Shown in pieces: positions 1-9,262 of a stretch of 64,000 nt of DNA. Numbering within the stretch: the first letter of the stretch is position 1; the number at the start of each line of letters is the position of its first letter. Origin of the DNA: Bryobacteraceae bacterium (GTDB lineage Bacteria; Acidobacteriota; Terriglobia; Bryobacterales; Bryobacteraceae). Made by a program: the position numbers and the translations under genes. The notes under the pieces are model-generated. The model saw only the letters and a list, made by a program, of their open reading frames with translations. It did no database searches and had not been told where the DNA came from. The stretch is taken from positions 1 through 64,000 of the forward strand of contig JAICLJ010000002.1 in NCBI GenBank assembly GCA_025927575.1. The letters run 5' to 3'.

Positions 1-1
1 C

Positions 2-1183
2 TTCGCCTGGACTCCACTCCGCTCAACCAATACTGTGATTCGCGGGGGCTACGGCATTTTTTATAGTGGACAGGAAATTCGGACAGCCGCGCCGTTGCAA
101 CTTGCTTACAATCTGCCATTTTATTATCAGCCCTTTTTTATCAGCGACGGAATCAGTCCGGCGCTTACCGTTGACCAGGGATTTCCGTCCGTAGATCCCG
201 CCAATGCTGTAAATGCCCCAGTTACAAGCGTTGATCGCAGGTTAAAGACACCTTATTACCAGGAATGGAATTTTGCAATCCAGCAAGCCCTGCCGGCGGC
301 CATGTCGGTTGAAGTCGCGTATGCGGGATCAAAGGGAACACATTTACAAGTACTAACGGATCAGAATCAGGCGATCGCTCCAGGGCCGGGGGATATTCAA
401 TCGCGCCGTCCATACCCTAACTACGGCCCGTTTGCCGCGATTCAGAATCGCGGTAATTCCACTTATCACTCTCTTCAGTTGAAAGTTCAAAAACGCTACA
501 GCCAGGGATTGTCCTTTCTCAGCTCGTTCACTTATAGCAAAGCCATAAACGACTTACCGGAAATCTGCTGTGCCCAGCCGTATCCGCAGAACACTTACGA
601 CCTCCGCGCGGAGAAGGGCCCGGCGGACTTCGATCAGCGGCTTAGATGGGCACTGAGTTTTGATTATGAACTGCCTTTTGGGAAGGGACGCCAGTTCCTA
701 ACTAGTAACCGTCTGCTCGACCTTGCGTTCGGCGGGTGGCACTTAGGAGGCATTTATACGCTCGCGAGCGGATTCCCGTTCTCGGCGACGCTCGGCTACG
801 ATCCCTCTAATACCGGAGATCAAGGGCTGGTAAGGCCCAATCGTATTGGGGATGGCAACCTGCCCAGCGGACAGCGCAATCCGAATCTCTGGTTTGATAC
901 GAGCGCGTTTCCATTGCCGGCCGACTATACGTTCGGCAATGCCGGGCGGAACGTGTTGGTTGGACCCGGAGCCAACGTACTGGATGGATCCATTCGCAAG
1001 GAATTCGACGTGACGGAAGCTCAGAAGCTCGAATTTCGCGCAGAATTTTTCAACATGATCAACCACCCGAATTTCGCGCAGCCGGATGCATTCATAGATG
1101 ACGGCCCTGGCGCCGCCGGGACGATCACGTCCTTGGCGATTCCGATGCGTCAGGTTCAGTTTGCGTTGAAATACCGGTTCTAA
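2..1183 (+). CDS. TonB-dependent receptor / Oar-like outer-membrane protein, C-terminal part (5' end outside window)
   Basis: Frame is open from base 2 (FAWTPLRSTNTVIRGGYGIFY...); beta-barrel end ...KLEFRAEFFNMINHPNFAQPD...ALKYRF typical of acidobacterial Oar-like receptors. Confidence 0.85.
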   Translation, partial: FAWTPLRSTNTVIRGGYGIFYSGQEIRTAAPLQLAYNLPFYYQPFFISDGISPALTVDQGFPSVDPANAVNAPVTSVDRRLKTPYYQEWNFAIQQALPAAMSVEVAYAGSKGTHLQVLTDQNQAIAPGPGDIQSRRPYPNYGPFAAIQNRGNSTYHSLQLKVQKRYSQGLSFLSSFTYSKAINDLPEICCAQPYPQNTYDLRAEKGPADFDQRLRWALSFDYELPFGKGRQFLTSNRLLDLAFGGWHLGGIYTLASGFPFSATLGYDPSNTGDQGLVRPNRIGDGNLPSGQRNPNLWFDTSAFPLPADYTFGNAGRNVLVGPGANVLDGSIRKEFDVTEAQKLEFRAEFFNMINHPNFAQPDAFIDDGPGAAGTITSLAIPMRQVQFALKYRF

Positions 1184-1275
1184 TGCATTGCCTCGGGCTT
1201 GGCGCACCTATGTGTTTATGATTGGAACTGTTTCAGCCGTGCCGTTTCAGGCCCGTGAGAGATCCAATTCCAACC

Positions 1276-3624
1276 ATGAAAATTTGCAAGCTGGGAAATC
1301 TTGCGCGCGCATGCGCATTCTTAGCGTTCGCGGCGATTGCCGGCTGGTGCGCCGCCGTGCCTGCCGTGCAATGGAGCGCCGCGGGGTCTCGGGCACCAAG
1401 CGGCTTGAGCCTGACGCCGGGCCCCAATTCGCACTGGCAAGTCGAAGTGATTTCCGGAACACCGGTCGCGCGGCTCGATCCGGCGCGGGATTACTACTCG
1501 CGAGCGGCTTTCCTGGTACACATTGACCGTCCCGTCGCGGCGCGCTCCTGGCTTCGCGTGCGATATCTCGACCGCGGCTATGGCCTCATCGCCGTCAGCT
1601 ACGGCACCGATGGAGCACGGGGTGTTCCGCAGCCGAAACAGTGGGGTGTCGCGCGTTTGAACACCGGCAAGATCCGTGAGGCCGACTTCGAGCTTGACCC
1701 CGCGATGCTTCGCCATTCACGAAGCGCGGCGACGGATGTCGACTTCCGGATCGAAGGTTTGCCGTGGCTCGTGTCACTCACGCTCACGGAAAACGAGCCG
1801 CCGCACAGATCGGTCCCCGATGTGCCGTCGGCCATTGACTTTCGCGTGCCCGGCCAGCGCGTGATGAGCGCCGGAGCGGACGCCGATTCTCCAGAAGACA
1901 TTGACGATGCTCTGGCAAGCCTGCGCAATCTGCTCCCGCTTGCCCGCGCTCTCGGTTTCAACGGCATCGAGAGCTACGTGAAATGGGGTTTTGTCGAGCG
2001 CTCACCCGGAGTGTTTGATTGGAGTTATTACGATGCGGTAGTCGCCGAAGTGCAAAAGCACGGATTGAAATGGTTCCCACTGCTGATCGTGGGTTCCGCC
2101 TATGCGCTTCCGGACTGGTTTTATCACTCGTCCGAACATACCGGCTATGAGTGCCTGGAGCATCATATCGGCAACGACATTCCGAGTATCTTCAATAGAA
2201 ATCAGGACAAATATGTTCAGCGGTTTCTGAAAGAGTTCGGCAAGCACTACGCCAGCCGCGGCATCCTGCTCGGGGTGCGCCTTGGTCCCAGCGGTAATTA
2301 CGGCGAGGCCCAGTATCCGGCCACCGGGAATTGGGGTTATCACCGCAAGCCCCTGCACACACATCTGGGCTTCTGGGCGGCCGATCCATCGGCAGTGAGC
2401 GCGTTCCGAAAGGCGATGGAGGAACAGTACTCGGATATCGCGGCGCTCAATCATGCCTGGAGCACCGAGTACACGTCATTCGACGAGGTAACGACGTTTC
2501 TCCCCGTTTCCGCTCGCGATGCACGCATGCGACTCGATTTCGCCAATTGGTACATGGATTCGATGAGCGCCTGGTGCGCGCGCTGGGCAGAATGGGCGAA
2601 GGCGTCGATTCCCCATACGCAGATTTACCAATCGTCGGGAGGATGGGGTGCTGTTAGCATCGGCACCGACTATACAGCGCAGGCGCGCACGATGGGGAAA
2701 ATGAGAGAGGGGATCCGGCTCACCAACGAGACCGATGAGTATCCATTGAACTTCACGAACACTCGCATGGCTGCTTCCGCGGCGCGGTTTTATGGAGCGA
2801 GTATCGGCCTCGAACCTGCCAGCGTTGGTACGCTGCGCGGCGTGATGGGTAGGCTGTTTAACGCGGTGAGCAACGGCGCGGACCACCTGTTTTACTACTA
2901 CAATCATCTTCTGGGCCATGATGGTACAACTGAGGCGTGGATCGAGAACGCTTCGGCGCTGGACGAGCGTGCGTTGCCCGTTATCGACGTCGCTGCGTTC
3001 TATCCCGACACCTCAATTCGGCTGCACGGCGAGTTGCTTCGCTATCTTCGCGCATCCGCATGGATCCCTCGCGCCGAAGCGCTCCGCGCCGTTACCGACT
3101 ATGATTACGCCAGCGAGCAGATGATTCTCGATGGCGCGCTTTCCCGCTTCCGCGTGCTCGTTTTCCTCTGGGGGAATGAGACGGAGCGGCCGGTGCTCGA
3201 AAAGATCGATGCCTGGGTGCGAGGTGGCGGAATTGTCATCTATCCTCTGCGCCTGCAACTCCGTGAAGGATTGCTCGGGACGGTGGAAGGCGACCGCTCG
3301 ATCTCGGCGCGCTGGCGAAACGGAGCTACAGGGAAGGGTCGGGTCATCTACTTCGAGGGGCATCCGAGCATCCCGAATTACGCAGCGTTCCTCGCTGCGG
3401 AGCTGCGGAAATTGCCACTAAGGCCGCGTGTTCATCAAGCGTTAGAGATGCAGCGGCCATCGAGTGTGTACTGGAGCGTACTCGCAAACGGAAGCCTCGC
3501 GCTGTTCAACTTCGATGACAATGCAGCCGCAATCCGTCTCGCTGACAGTCGCGCGATCTTGTTGAAACCTTACGAAGTGAAGCTGGTCAGCGCAGACGGC
3601 CCGCTGAATGCGCTGACCGAATAA
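1276..3624 (+). CDS. Secreted glycoside hydrolase, GH42/GH14-like (beta-galactosidase-like)
   Basis: Signal peptide from MKICKLGNLARACAFLAFAAIAGWCAA; TIM-barrel-like ALGFNGIESYVKWGFVERSPGVFDWSYYDAVV..., GVRLGPSGNYGEAQYP. Confidence 0.65.
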   Translation: MKICKLGNLARACAFLAFAAIAGWCAAVPAVQWSAAGSRAPSGLSLTPGPNSHWQVEVISGTPVARLDPARDYYSRAAFLVHIDRPVAARSWLRVRYLDRGYGLIAVSYGTDGARGVPQPKQWGVARLNTGKIREADFELDPAMLRHSRSAATDVDFRIEGLPWLVSLTLTENEPPHRSVPDVPSAIDFRVPGQRVMSAGADADSPEDIDDALASLRNLLPLARALGFNGIESYVKWGFVERSPGVFDWSYYDAVVAEVQKHGLKWFPLLIVGSAYALPDWFYHSSEHTGYECLEHHIGNDIPSIFNRNQDKYVQRFLKEFGKHYASRGILLGVRLGPSGNYGEAQYPATGNWGYHRKPLHTHLGFWAADPSAVSAFRKAMEEQYSDIAALNHAWSTEYTSFDEVTTFLPVSARDARMRLDFANWYMDSMSAWCARWAEWAKASIPHTQIYQSSGGWGAVSIGTDYTAQARTMGKMREGIRLTNETDEYPLNFTNTRMAASAARFYGASIGLEPASVGTLRGVMGRLFNAVSNGADHLFYYYNHLLGHDGTTEAWIENASALDERALPVIDVAAFYPDTSIRLHGELLRYLRASAWIPRAEALRAVTDYDYASEQMILDGALSRFRVLVFLWGNETERPVLEKIDAWVRGGGIVIYPLRLQLREGLLGTVEGDRSISARWRNGATGKGRVIYFEGHPSIPNYAAFLAAELRKLPLRPRVHQALEMQRPSSVYWSVLANGSLALFNFDDNAAAIRLADSRAILLKPYEVKLVSADGPLNALTE

Positions 3625-3643
3625 GACCCCTATTTGGGGAAGC

Positions 3644-3677
3644 CCGGCTTGCGGACTGGTTCTACGAGGCAAGCCGG
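3644..3677. terminator. Inverted repeat between convergent genes, possible terminator
   Basis: ccggcttgc ... gcaagccgg, 9 bp arms, no clear U-tract. Confidence 0.35.
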
Positions 3678-3714
3678 CATTGCCCAAAATCCGAATGTCG
3701 GCGCGTACGAGTTA

Positions 3715-4296
3715 CTAGCTTGCCTTGCCGGTATCGGCTTTTAACGGCTTCGGTGAACCTTGTTGAGCAGCGAGAAGGTCGAGCATATCGTTCGCATGCT
3801 CCTCCTCGTTCGTCAGAATGCCCTCCATCATCACGCGCGTGGTGGGGTCTTTTTCGGCGAAGAAGCGAATCAGCTCGCGATAATGATCGCATGCAATTCG
3901 TTCGGCGACTAGATTTTCTTTGATCATGTCGATGAGATTACTTCCCTCAACATATTGCGATGCAGATCGTGTCGCCAATCCTTCCGGATTGAAGTTGGGG
4001 GTTCCGCCAAGCTGGTTGATGCGCTCGGCGACGGCCCTCATATGATCCTGCTCTTCTTTAGCGTGTTGTTCGAACTCCTGTCTGACGGACGCGCTCGATA
4101 CGCCCGTAGCGGCCACCGCGTTCATCGTGTAGCGAAGAACACAAACGATCTCAGTGGCCAGCACGGTTTGCAGGATGTCAACCGTTCGGTTAACGTCTCC
4201 TTCATAGTTGGATGTGACCGGACCTTGGTCTATATTCGCGCGGGCCTGGGCTCGCAATGTCTTGACGTCTGTGAGGAAGGGCTGCTCTTGTGCCAT
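3715..4296 (-). CDS. Ferritin-like / bacterioferritin-family protein
   Basis: EIVCVLRYTMNAVAATG...FEQHAKEEQDHMRAVAERINQLGG...LVAERIACDHYRELIRF...TNEEEHANDMLDLL, four-helix ferritin motifs. Confidence 0.8.
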   Translation of the reverse strand: MAQEQPFLTDVKTLRAQARANIDQGPVTSNYEGDVNRTVDILQTVLATEIVCVLRYTMNAVAATGVSSASVRQEFEQHAKEEQDHMRAVAERINQLGGTPNFNPEGLATRSASQYVEGSNLIDMIKENLVAERIACDHYRELIRFFAEKDPTTRVMMEGILTNEEEHANDMLDLLAAQQGSPKPLKADTGKAS

Positions 4297-4403
4297 ACAA
4301 TCATTCTCACCTATGGAGGCAAACCGAAACCGGACTAACGGGCCCGTTAAACCAACGAGGGAAGATAGATCGAATTCCGGTCAGAAGTGCCTTAAGGCCG
4401 AGT

Positions 4404-4961
4404 TCAATCCTCCGAAAGGTCGGCTGCGTACGCCAACCGCTTGCCACTCGCGATCAGCTTCAGGTCTCTGACAGGGCAAATGCGCTGCATGACATCTTCA
4501 ACCCGGCCCGGGTAATCCTCATTCGGATTATAAATGCGGAGTTTCGCATCCGTGTCGCGGTGACGGTAGAGGGACGACTTGCCGAGCTTGAAGGCTACCT
4601 CGGCAATTCCGGCACGAATGGTTGGGAAGCTGTACTCCCCATTAGCCCAACCGAAAATGTTGTTGTTCTTGAATGCCTTGCCGCCGCTCGATTCGATGAT
4701 GGAAATACTGGGCAGCAGGCGCCAATCGAGGTTGTTGTCGTCCGCCACCCGGATGAAATCTTCCGCAAGATTCTTAATCGGACAATGCAGCTTACTGAAG
4801 AACCGCTGTAACCGGACTGTTCGAGGATCGGCCGGTTTGGCGACGTCCTGGCGGGGCGGAGCGGGTCTGACGGGTGCGGGATGGTTCATTCGTACCGCTG
4901 TCACCGGGACAGCCAAAATTCCGGCTATCACCAACAGATTCTTCGATACAGAAAATTTCAC
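4404..4961 (-). CDS. Secreted/anchored lysozyme or glucosaminidase-like peptidoglycan hydrolase
   Basis: N-terminal signal MKFSVSKNLLVIAGILAVPVTA; DWRLLPSISIIESSGGKAFKNNNIFGWANGEYSF resembles GH73/lysozyme-like domains. Confidence 0.6.
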   Translation of the reverse strand: MKFSVSKNLLVIAGILAVPVTAVRMNHPAPVRPAPPRQDVAKPADPRTVRLQRFFSKLHCPIKNLAEDFIRVADDNNLDWRLLPSISIIESSGGKAFKNNNIFGWANGEYSFPTIRAGIAEVAFKLGKSSLYRHRDTDAKLRIYNPNEDYPGRVEDVMQRICPVRDLKLIASGKRLAYAADLSED

Positions 4962-5344
4962 TCGCTTCGATACTCCTTAGTCCTGAAATGTAAAGCTCGC
5001 GAACTCAGGCGGGGGAAGGATTGAAAAGCCGAGAGGACGCGGTCGGGTTGAAGCCTGCTGGCTACGAGGGGCAGCGACTATAACCAAAACGCATAGGGGC
5101 ATTGTATCAGATTTATACGACAAATCCAGCTTGAAATTCCGAAGCGTGCCGCAGGGAAGGTTGGCTCCAGAGAGAGGACGGAAGTACCGGTATTGCGCGT
5201 TCGATGCAGGGCAGTCACGGGTTTTACATTTTTTTATCTAGTTTATTTTCATACGTATAGCGGGATGTGCCGCCGGCCTCGACGATCCGTGACTGCTAGC
5301 TTTGTGTGCGTAACAGCATAGGTTGCGCAGAGATTACGAAGCAC

Positions 5345-5722
5345 ATGGGACGAATGATCAGGTTGAAAGATGACGAGCAAGGCCCGGCCGAGGGGGGGCG
5401 ACCGGGCGGGAGGGGTGGCAGCCTCACATCTGTCGGAAGAGGCGAGCGCCGATCGGGTCCGGAGTTAAGAAGAAGCGAGAAGCCGAGGACGGGTCCCGAC
5501 GGCGAGTATTACGAACCAGCGGCTCGAATGCAGGCGCCCAGCTTCGTGAAGAAATTCCGGCGGCGAATACAAGGTTTCCTTTGGAACCGGGCAGAGAAGC
5601 AAGGCGTGGCCGATTACTTGAAGATGATGGACGCGGAGCGTGAGACGGCAAAACGGGCTGTGCAGAAGCGGCCGAAAGAAGTCCGTGTGCTGTGGGTTCA
5701 CGAAGAGGCGAAGGAACAGTGA
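5345..5722 (+). CDS. Small basic protein, first gene of phage-like cluster (possible terminase small subunit; unproven)
   Basis: ORF immediately upstream of TerL, stop TGA overlapping the GTG start of TerL (gTGA). Confidence 0.45.
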   Translation: MGRMIRLKDDEQGPAEGGRPGGRGGSLTSVGRGERRSGPELRRSEKPRTGPDGEYYEPAARMQAPSFVKKFRRRIQGFLWNRAEKQGVADYLKMMDAERETAKRAVQKRPKEVRVLWVHEEAKEQ

Positions 5723-7002
5723 CGACCTGGCGCGTTAGCTTCGACCCGCTGCCTTCGCAACGGGCGTTCGTCAACTGCGCAGCGCGGTTCAAAGGTTTCT
5801 CCGGGCCCGTGGGCGCAGGCAAAAGCATGGCGCTGTGTTTTGCCGCGTTCCGGCTGGCAACGAAAAATCCGGGCTGCCAGGGTCTGCTGGGCGCCCCGAC
5901 CTATCGAATGATGAGGGACGTGACGCAGGTGGCGTTTTTGCGCTTGCTGGATGAAAGCGGTGTTCCTTACGAGTTTCACAAGTCGGAGAACACTATTCGG
6001 ATTGAGGAGATCGATTCCGAAATTCTGCTTCGCTCACTAGATGAACCGGAGCGCTTGCGCGGGACGAACCTGGCTTGGTTCGGAATCGATGAGCTGACAT
6101 TTACGACGGAAGAGGCGTGGACGCGTCTGGAGGCGAGGCTTCGCGAACCCAGGGCGCGGCGGCTATGCGGGTTTGGCGTTTGGACCCCGAATGGACATGA
6201 CTGGGTGTACCGGCGGTTCATCAAATCGACGATTCCAGGATATGCGTGCGTTCGGGCAAAGCCGCAGGAGAACAAGTTCATACTCGAGGCCAATCCGGAT
6301 TTCTATCAGCGGCTTGAGCATAGCTATGATCCCCGGTTTTACCGGCAGGAAGTGCTCGGTGAATATCTGAACATTCTGCAGGGGCGGGTGTATGAGTGCT
6401 TCGACCCGGAGCGAAATCTGGCGCCCGCCACTTACGATCCGAGGCAGCCTCTGCATTGGAGCCTCGATTTTAACGTGACGCCACTCTGCTCCGTGCTGGC
6501 GCAGAGGCGCGGCGAGGCGCTGTACGTTGTGGACGAGATTTCACTGCAGAACGCGACAGTGAGCGACGCGGTGGATGGGTTGAGGAATAAGGTGGCCAAT
6601 CTCGGTGCGCCGATCGTGATCACCGGGGATGCGAGCGGAAGGCAGCGATCGGTAAGCAGCGCGGGCGATGCCTACAGCGAGCTGAGGCACTACCTGAACA
6701 AAGCAGGGTTTCGCAACTACACAATGCGGATTGCTTCGCATAACCCGTCGGTGTTGCAGCGAGTGAAGCTTGTCAACGCTCAAATGCTAGATTCGCGCGG
6801 CGGCACGAATTTGTTTGTGGATCCACGCTGCAAAGAGTTGGTGAAAGACCTTGAAGAGGTCTTGTTCAAGCCGAATGAAGGCGTGATCGACAAGGCGAGA
6901 GACCCAGCGAGAACGCATATCTCGGATGCGCTGGGCTATCTGGTCTGGGAGTTATTCGGCGAGAAGCAGACCGTGGGCGAGATGAATAAGAGGTTGTTCT
7001 AG
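5719..7002 (+). CDS. Phage terminase large subunit
   Basis: Walker A GPVGAGKS, Walker B-like LAWFGIDELTF, RNaseH-like nuclease WSLDFNVTPL...ITGDASG. Confidence 0.85.
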   Translation: MTTWRVSFDPLPSQRAFVNCAARFKGFSGPVGAGKSMALCFAAFRLATKNPGCQGLLGAPTYRMMRDVTQVAFLRLLDESGVPYEFHKSENTIRIEEIDSEILLRSLDEPERLRGTNLAWFGIDELTFTTEEAWTRLEARLREPRARRLCGFGVWTPNGHDWVYRRFIKSTIPGYACVRAKPQENKFILEANPDFYQRLEHSYDPRFYRQEVLGEYLNILQGRVYECFDPERNLAPATYDPRQPLHWSLDFNVTPLCSVLAQRRGEALYVVDEISLQNATVSDAVDGLRNKVANLGAPIVITGDASGRQRSVSSAGDAYSELRHYLNKAGFRNYTMRIASHNPSVLQRVKLVNAQMLDSRGGTNLFVDPRCKELVKDLEEVLFKPNEGVIDKARDPARTHISDALGYLVWELFGEKQTVGEMNKRLF

Positions 7003-7037
7003 GGTGTTCAGAGTTGCGGCAGACCAGTAGAGGGGAA

Positions 7038-8435
7038 ATGAATATGTTTGATATCGACAGGGAGCATCCCGAATACCGACAGCGAAAACAGATGTGGCGC
7101 TGGTATCGCGACTTGTATGCCGGCGGCCAGCAGATGAAGGACAACGCGGCCGAGTACCTGACGCGCCGGCAAAGGGAGCCGCTGGATGTTTATGGCGAAC
7201 GGCTGCTGCGCGTCTTCTATGAGAACCATATTGGATCGATTGTCGACTGGTATGCGGCTACTCTGTTTCGCCGTGAACCGCTGATTGGTTTTGAGGGCGA
7301 AAGCGAATTCGGCCGCGCCTTCTTTTCGAACTTCTGCGACAACTGCGATTTGAAGGGAACCGGACTTACGGATTTCTTCCGGCAGTGCTTTATCGACACG
7401 TTAGTCGGCGGAACAAGCCATATCTTAGTAGACTTTCCGCGATTAGACCGGCAGCCAGTGAACCGCGCGGAGGAGGAAGCCGCGGGCCTATCGCGGGCTT
7501 ACCTTTCGCGGCACCGGGCCGAAGAATTGATCAACTGGAGCAACGACGAACAAGGGCAATACGAGTGGGTGGTGCTGCGCAGGACGCAAAAGCGGCAACC
7601 CAGCGTCGAGAGCGCCGAAATTGTAGAAGAAACCTATTGGTACTACTTCGACAAGCAGACGTTTCGTGTTTACCGGCGGGAGCGGCGCAACGAGCAAGGC
7701 CAGGCCGAACTGGTGGCTGAAGGTCCGCACGGTCTGGCGAAACTAGAGCGAGTGCCGCTATTTACGATGCGGACAAGCGAAGGGCTCTGGTTGATGAACA
7801 AATCGGCGCTGCTTCAACTGGAGCACTTCAACAAATCGAATGCGCTCGGGTGGGCCATCACGATGGGGTTGTTCGCGATGCCGGTGATTTATTCGGACCG
7901 GGCGTGGAACCAGATAGTTGGGGAATCGTATTACATCCAGCTTGGCGCGCAGGACCGCTTCGGGTGGACGGAACCGGAGGGAAAAGTCTACCAGATTGCA
8001 GTCGATAACTTGTCGCGGCTGCGGGATGAGATCTATCGCGTGTGCTACCTGTCGCAAGCGTCGGGTGAGCTATCGGGCGGCCAGTCGCAATCGGCACTTA
8101 GCAAAATGCGGGACTTCGCGATTACGAACGAAGTCCTGCGTTCGTATGGCGATGTAGTGAAGGACACGGTGCGGAAGGTGCTGGAGGCGATCAGCATTGC
8201 TCGTGAAGATGGCGTCACAGTATCAGTTTCGGGACTTGACGAATTCGATGTCGGCGATTTCGGAACTGAGCTGAAAGATGCTCAGACACTGCTGCAGCTC
8301 GGGATTGATTCGCCGACGCTCAAGCAACAGATCCATCAGAAGCTGGCTTTGAAGTATCTGTGCGACGTCCGCCAGGACGTGAAGGAACAGATTGCGAGCG
8401 AGATCGAGGAAGCGGTGGGAAAGCAAATTGAATAG
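7038..8435 (+). CDS. Phage portal protein
   Basis: Size (465 aa), position after TerL, portal-like sequence MNMFDIDREHPEYRQRKQMWRWYRDLYAGGQQMKDNAAEYL... Confidence 0.75.
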   Translation: MNMFDIDREHPEYRQRKQMWRWYRDLYAGGQQMKDNAAEYLTRRQREPLDVYGERLLRVFYENHIGSIVDWYAATLFRREPLIGFEGESEFGRAFFSNFCDNCDLKGTGLTDFFRQCFIDTLVGGTSHILVDFPRLDRQPVNRAEEEAAGLSRAYLSRHRAEELINWSNDEQGQYEWVVLRRTQKRQPSVESAEIVEETYWYYFDKQTFRVYRRERRNEQGQAELVAEGPHGLAKLERVPLFTMRTSEGLWLMNKSALLQLEHFNKSNALGWAITMGLFAMPVIYSDRAWNQIVGESYYIQLGAQDRFGWTEPEGKVYQIAVDNLSRLRDEIYRVCYLSQASGELSGGQSQSALSKMRDFAITNEVLRSYGDVVKDTVRKVLEAISIAREDGVTVSVSGLDEFDVGDFGTELKDAQTLLQLGIDSPTLKQQIHQKLALKYLCDVRQDVKEQIASEIEEAVGKQIE

Positions 8436-8442
8436 GCAGCGG

Positions 8443-8458
8443 GCGAGGCATGCCTCGC
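8443..8458. repeat. 16-bp perfect palindrome gcgaggcatgcctcgc, REP-like
   Basis: Perfect palindrome in the portal/scaffold gap. Confidence 0.6.
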
Positions 8459-8499
8459 TCCTACAGAGACCCTGCGCTGTGGAAAGAACTGAGGAGTGT

Positions 8500-9084
8500 A
8501 TGTCCGAACAGATTGAAAACGAAGAGACAGTATCAACGCCCGGCATTCGCGACGTTGTGCGAGACGTGATTGAGGAATTTGTCAGAGCCGAGCAGAGCAA
8601 AGCCGAGCCGGCTTACAAGACGGAGCTGCTCGAAGAACGCAGAAAGCGAGAGGCTTTGGAGACGCGCCTGAATCATCTTGTAGAAGAAAACAAACGAGCC
8701 CAGGCCGCCGTCGAAGAAGCGGACCGGCATTCGCAGATCCGGGCGGAGCTGCAGCGGATGGGCGTGTCCAAACTCGACCTGGCGTTTCGAGCGGTGAAGG
8801 ACGACATCATCCGGGGCGAAGACGGGCGATTGATCGCTCGCGACGCCCAGGATCAGAAGCCTGTGAACGAATATCTGCGAAAGTTCGTCGAAGAAAATCC
8901 GGAACTGCTGCCGGCCCGTATCGCGGGCGGAAGCGGGGTGCATTCCACAACGCGCAACGCCGTTGCGAACACCCAAACCGTCGTGGATATCGACAAGATC
9001 AAGCCGGGCATGGGTAAGGACGAGCTGGAGCGGATTCGCCAGGAAGTGGCGCGGTTCGCGGCGCAAAGTTTGCGGGGGGCCTAG
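8500..9084 (+). CDS. Putative capsid scaffolding protein
   Basis: Charged coiled-coil protein (ELLEERRKREALETRLNHLVEENKRAQAAVEEADRHS) directly upstream of coat gene. Confidence 0.55.
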   Translation: MSEQIENEETVSTPGIRDVVRDVIEEFVRAEQSKAEPAYKTELLEERRKREALETRLNHLVEENKRAQAAVEEADRHSQIRAELQRMGVSKLDLAFRAVKDDIIRGEDGRLIARDAQDQKPVNEYLRKFVEENPELLPARIAGGSGVHSTTRNAVANTQTVVDIDKIKPGMGKDELERIRQEVARFAAQSLRGA

Positions 9085-9109
9085 AAGCACGTCGGCAACC
9101 TCACGAGAA

Positions 9110-9243
9110 CGCCCGAAGGGGCGTATGAAGGGCTGAGCCGTAGTCGTTAGGACGAGCGGCAACAGCTTTTTGGGTCCCGGAATAAAGGGACCTGCAGAGC
9201 CGCGCAGAAACGCGGCGCAGTACACGGGCAGCTTCGGCTGCCC
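9110..9243 (+). ncRNA. Highly structured leader / candidate cis-RNA upstream of coat gene
   Basis: Hairpins CGCCC-GAAG-GGGCG (9110-9123); GCTG.GCCG..TCGT-tagg-ACGA.CGGC..CAGC (9132-9166); GGTCCC-N8-GGGACC (9173-9192); GCCGCG-cagaaa-CGCGGC (9199-9216); GGGCAGC-TTCG-GCTGCCC (9226-9243). Confidence 0.55.
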
Positions 9244-9253
9244 ATTTTTATTT
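9226..9253 (+). terminator. UUCG-loop terminator/attenuator-like hairpin just before coat-gene SD
   Basis: GGGCAGCTTCGGCTGCCC followed by ATTTTTATTT then AGGAG SD. Confidence 0.6.
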
Positions 9254-9262
9254 AGGAGAGAT

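Noticed and set aside
4981-5344. tRNA or attachment site at the left edge of the phage-like cluster
   Set aside because: No cloverleaf-compatible sequence recognised and no matching direct repeat seen near 22.5 kb; a computational repeat and tRNA scan would be decisive.
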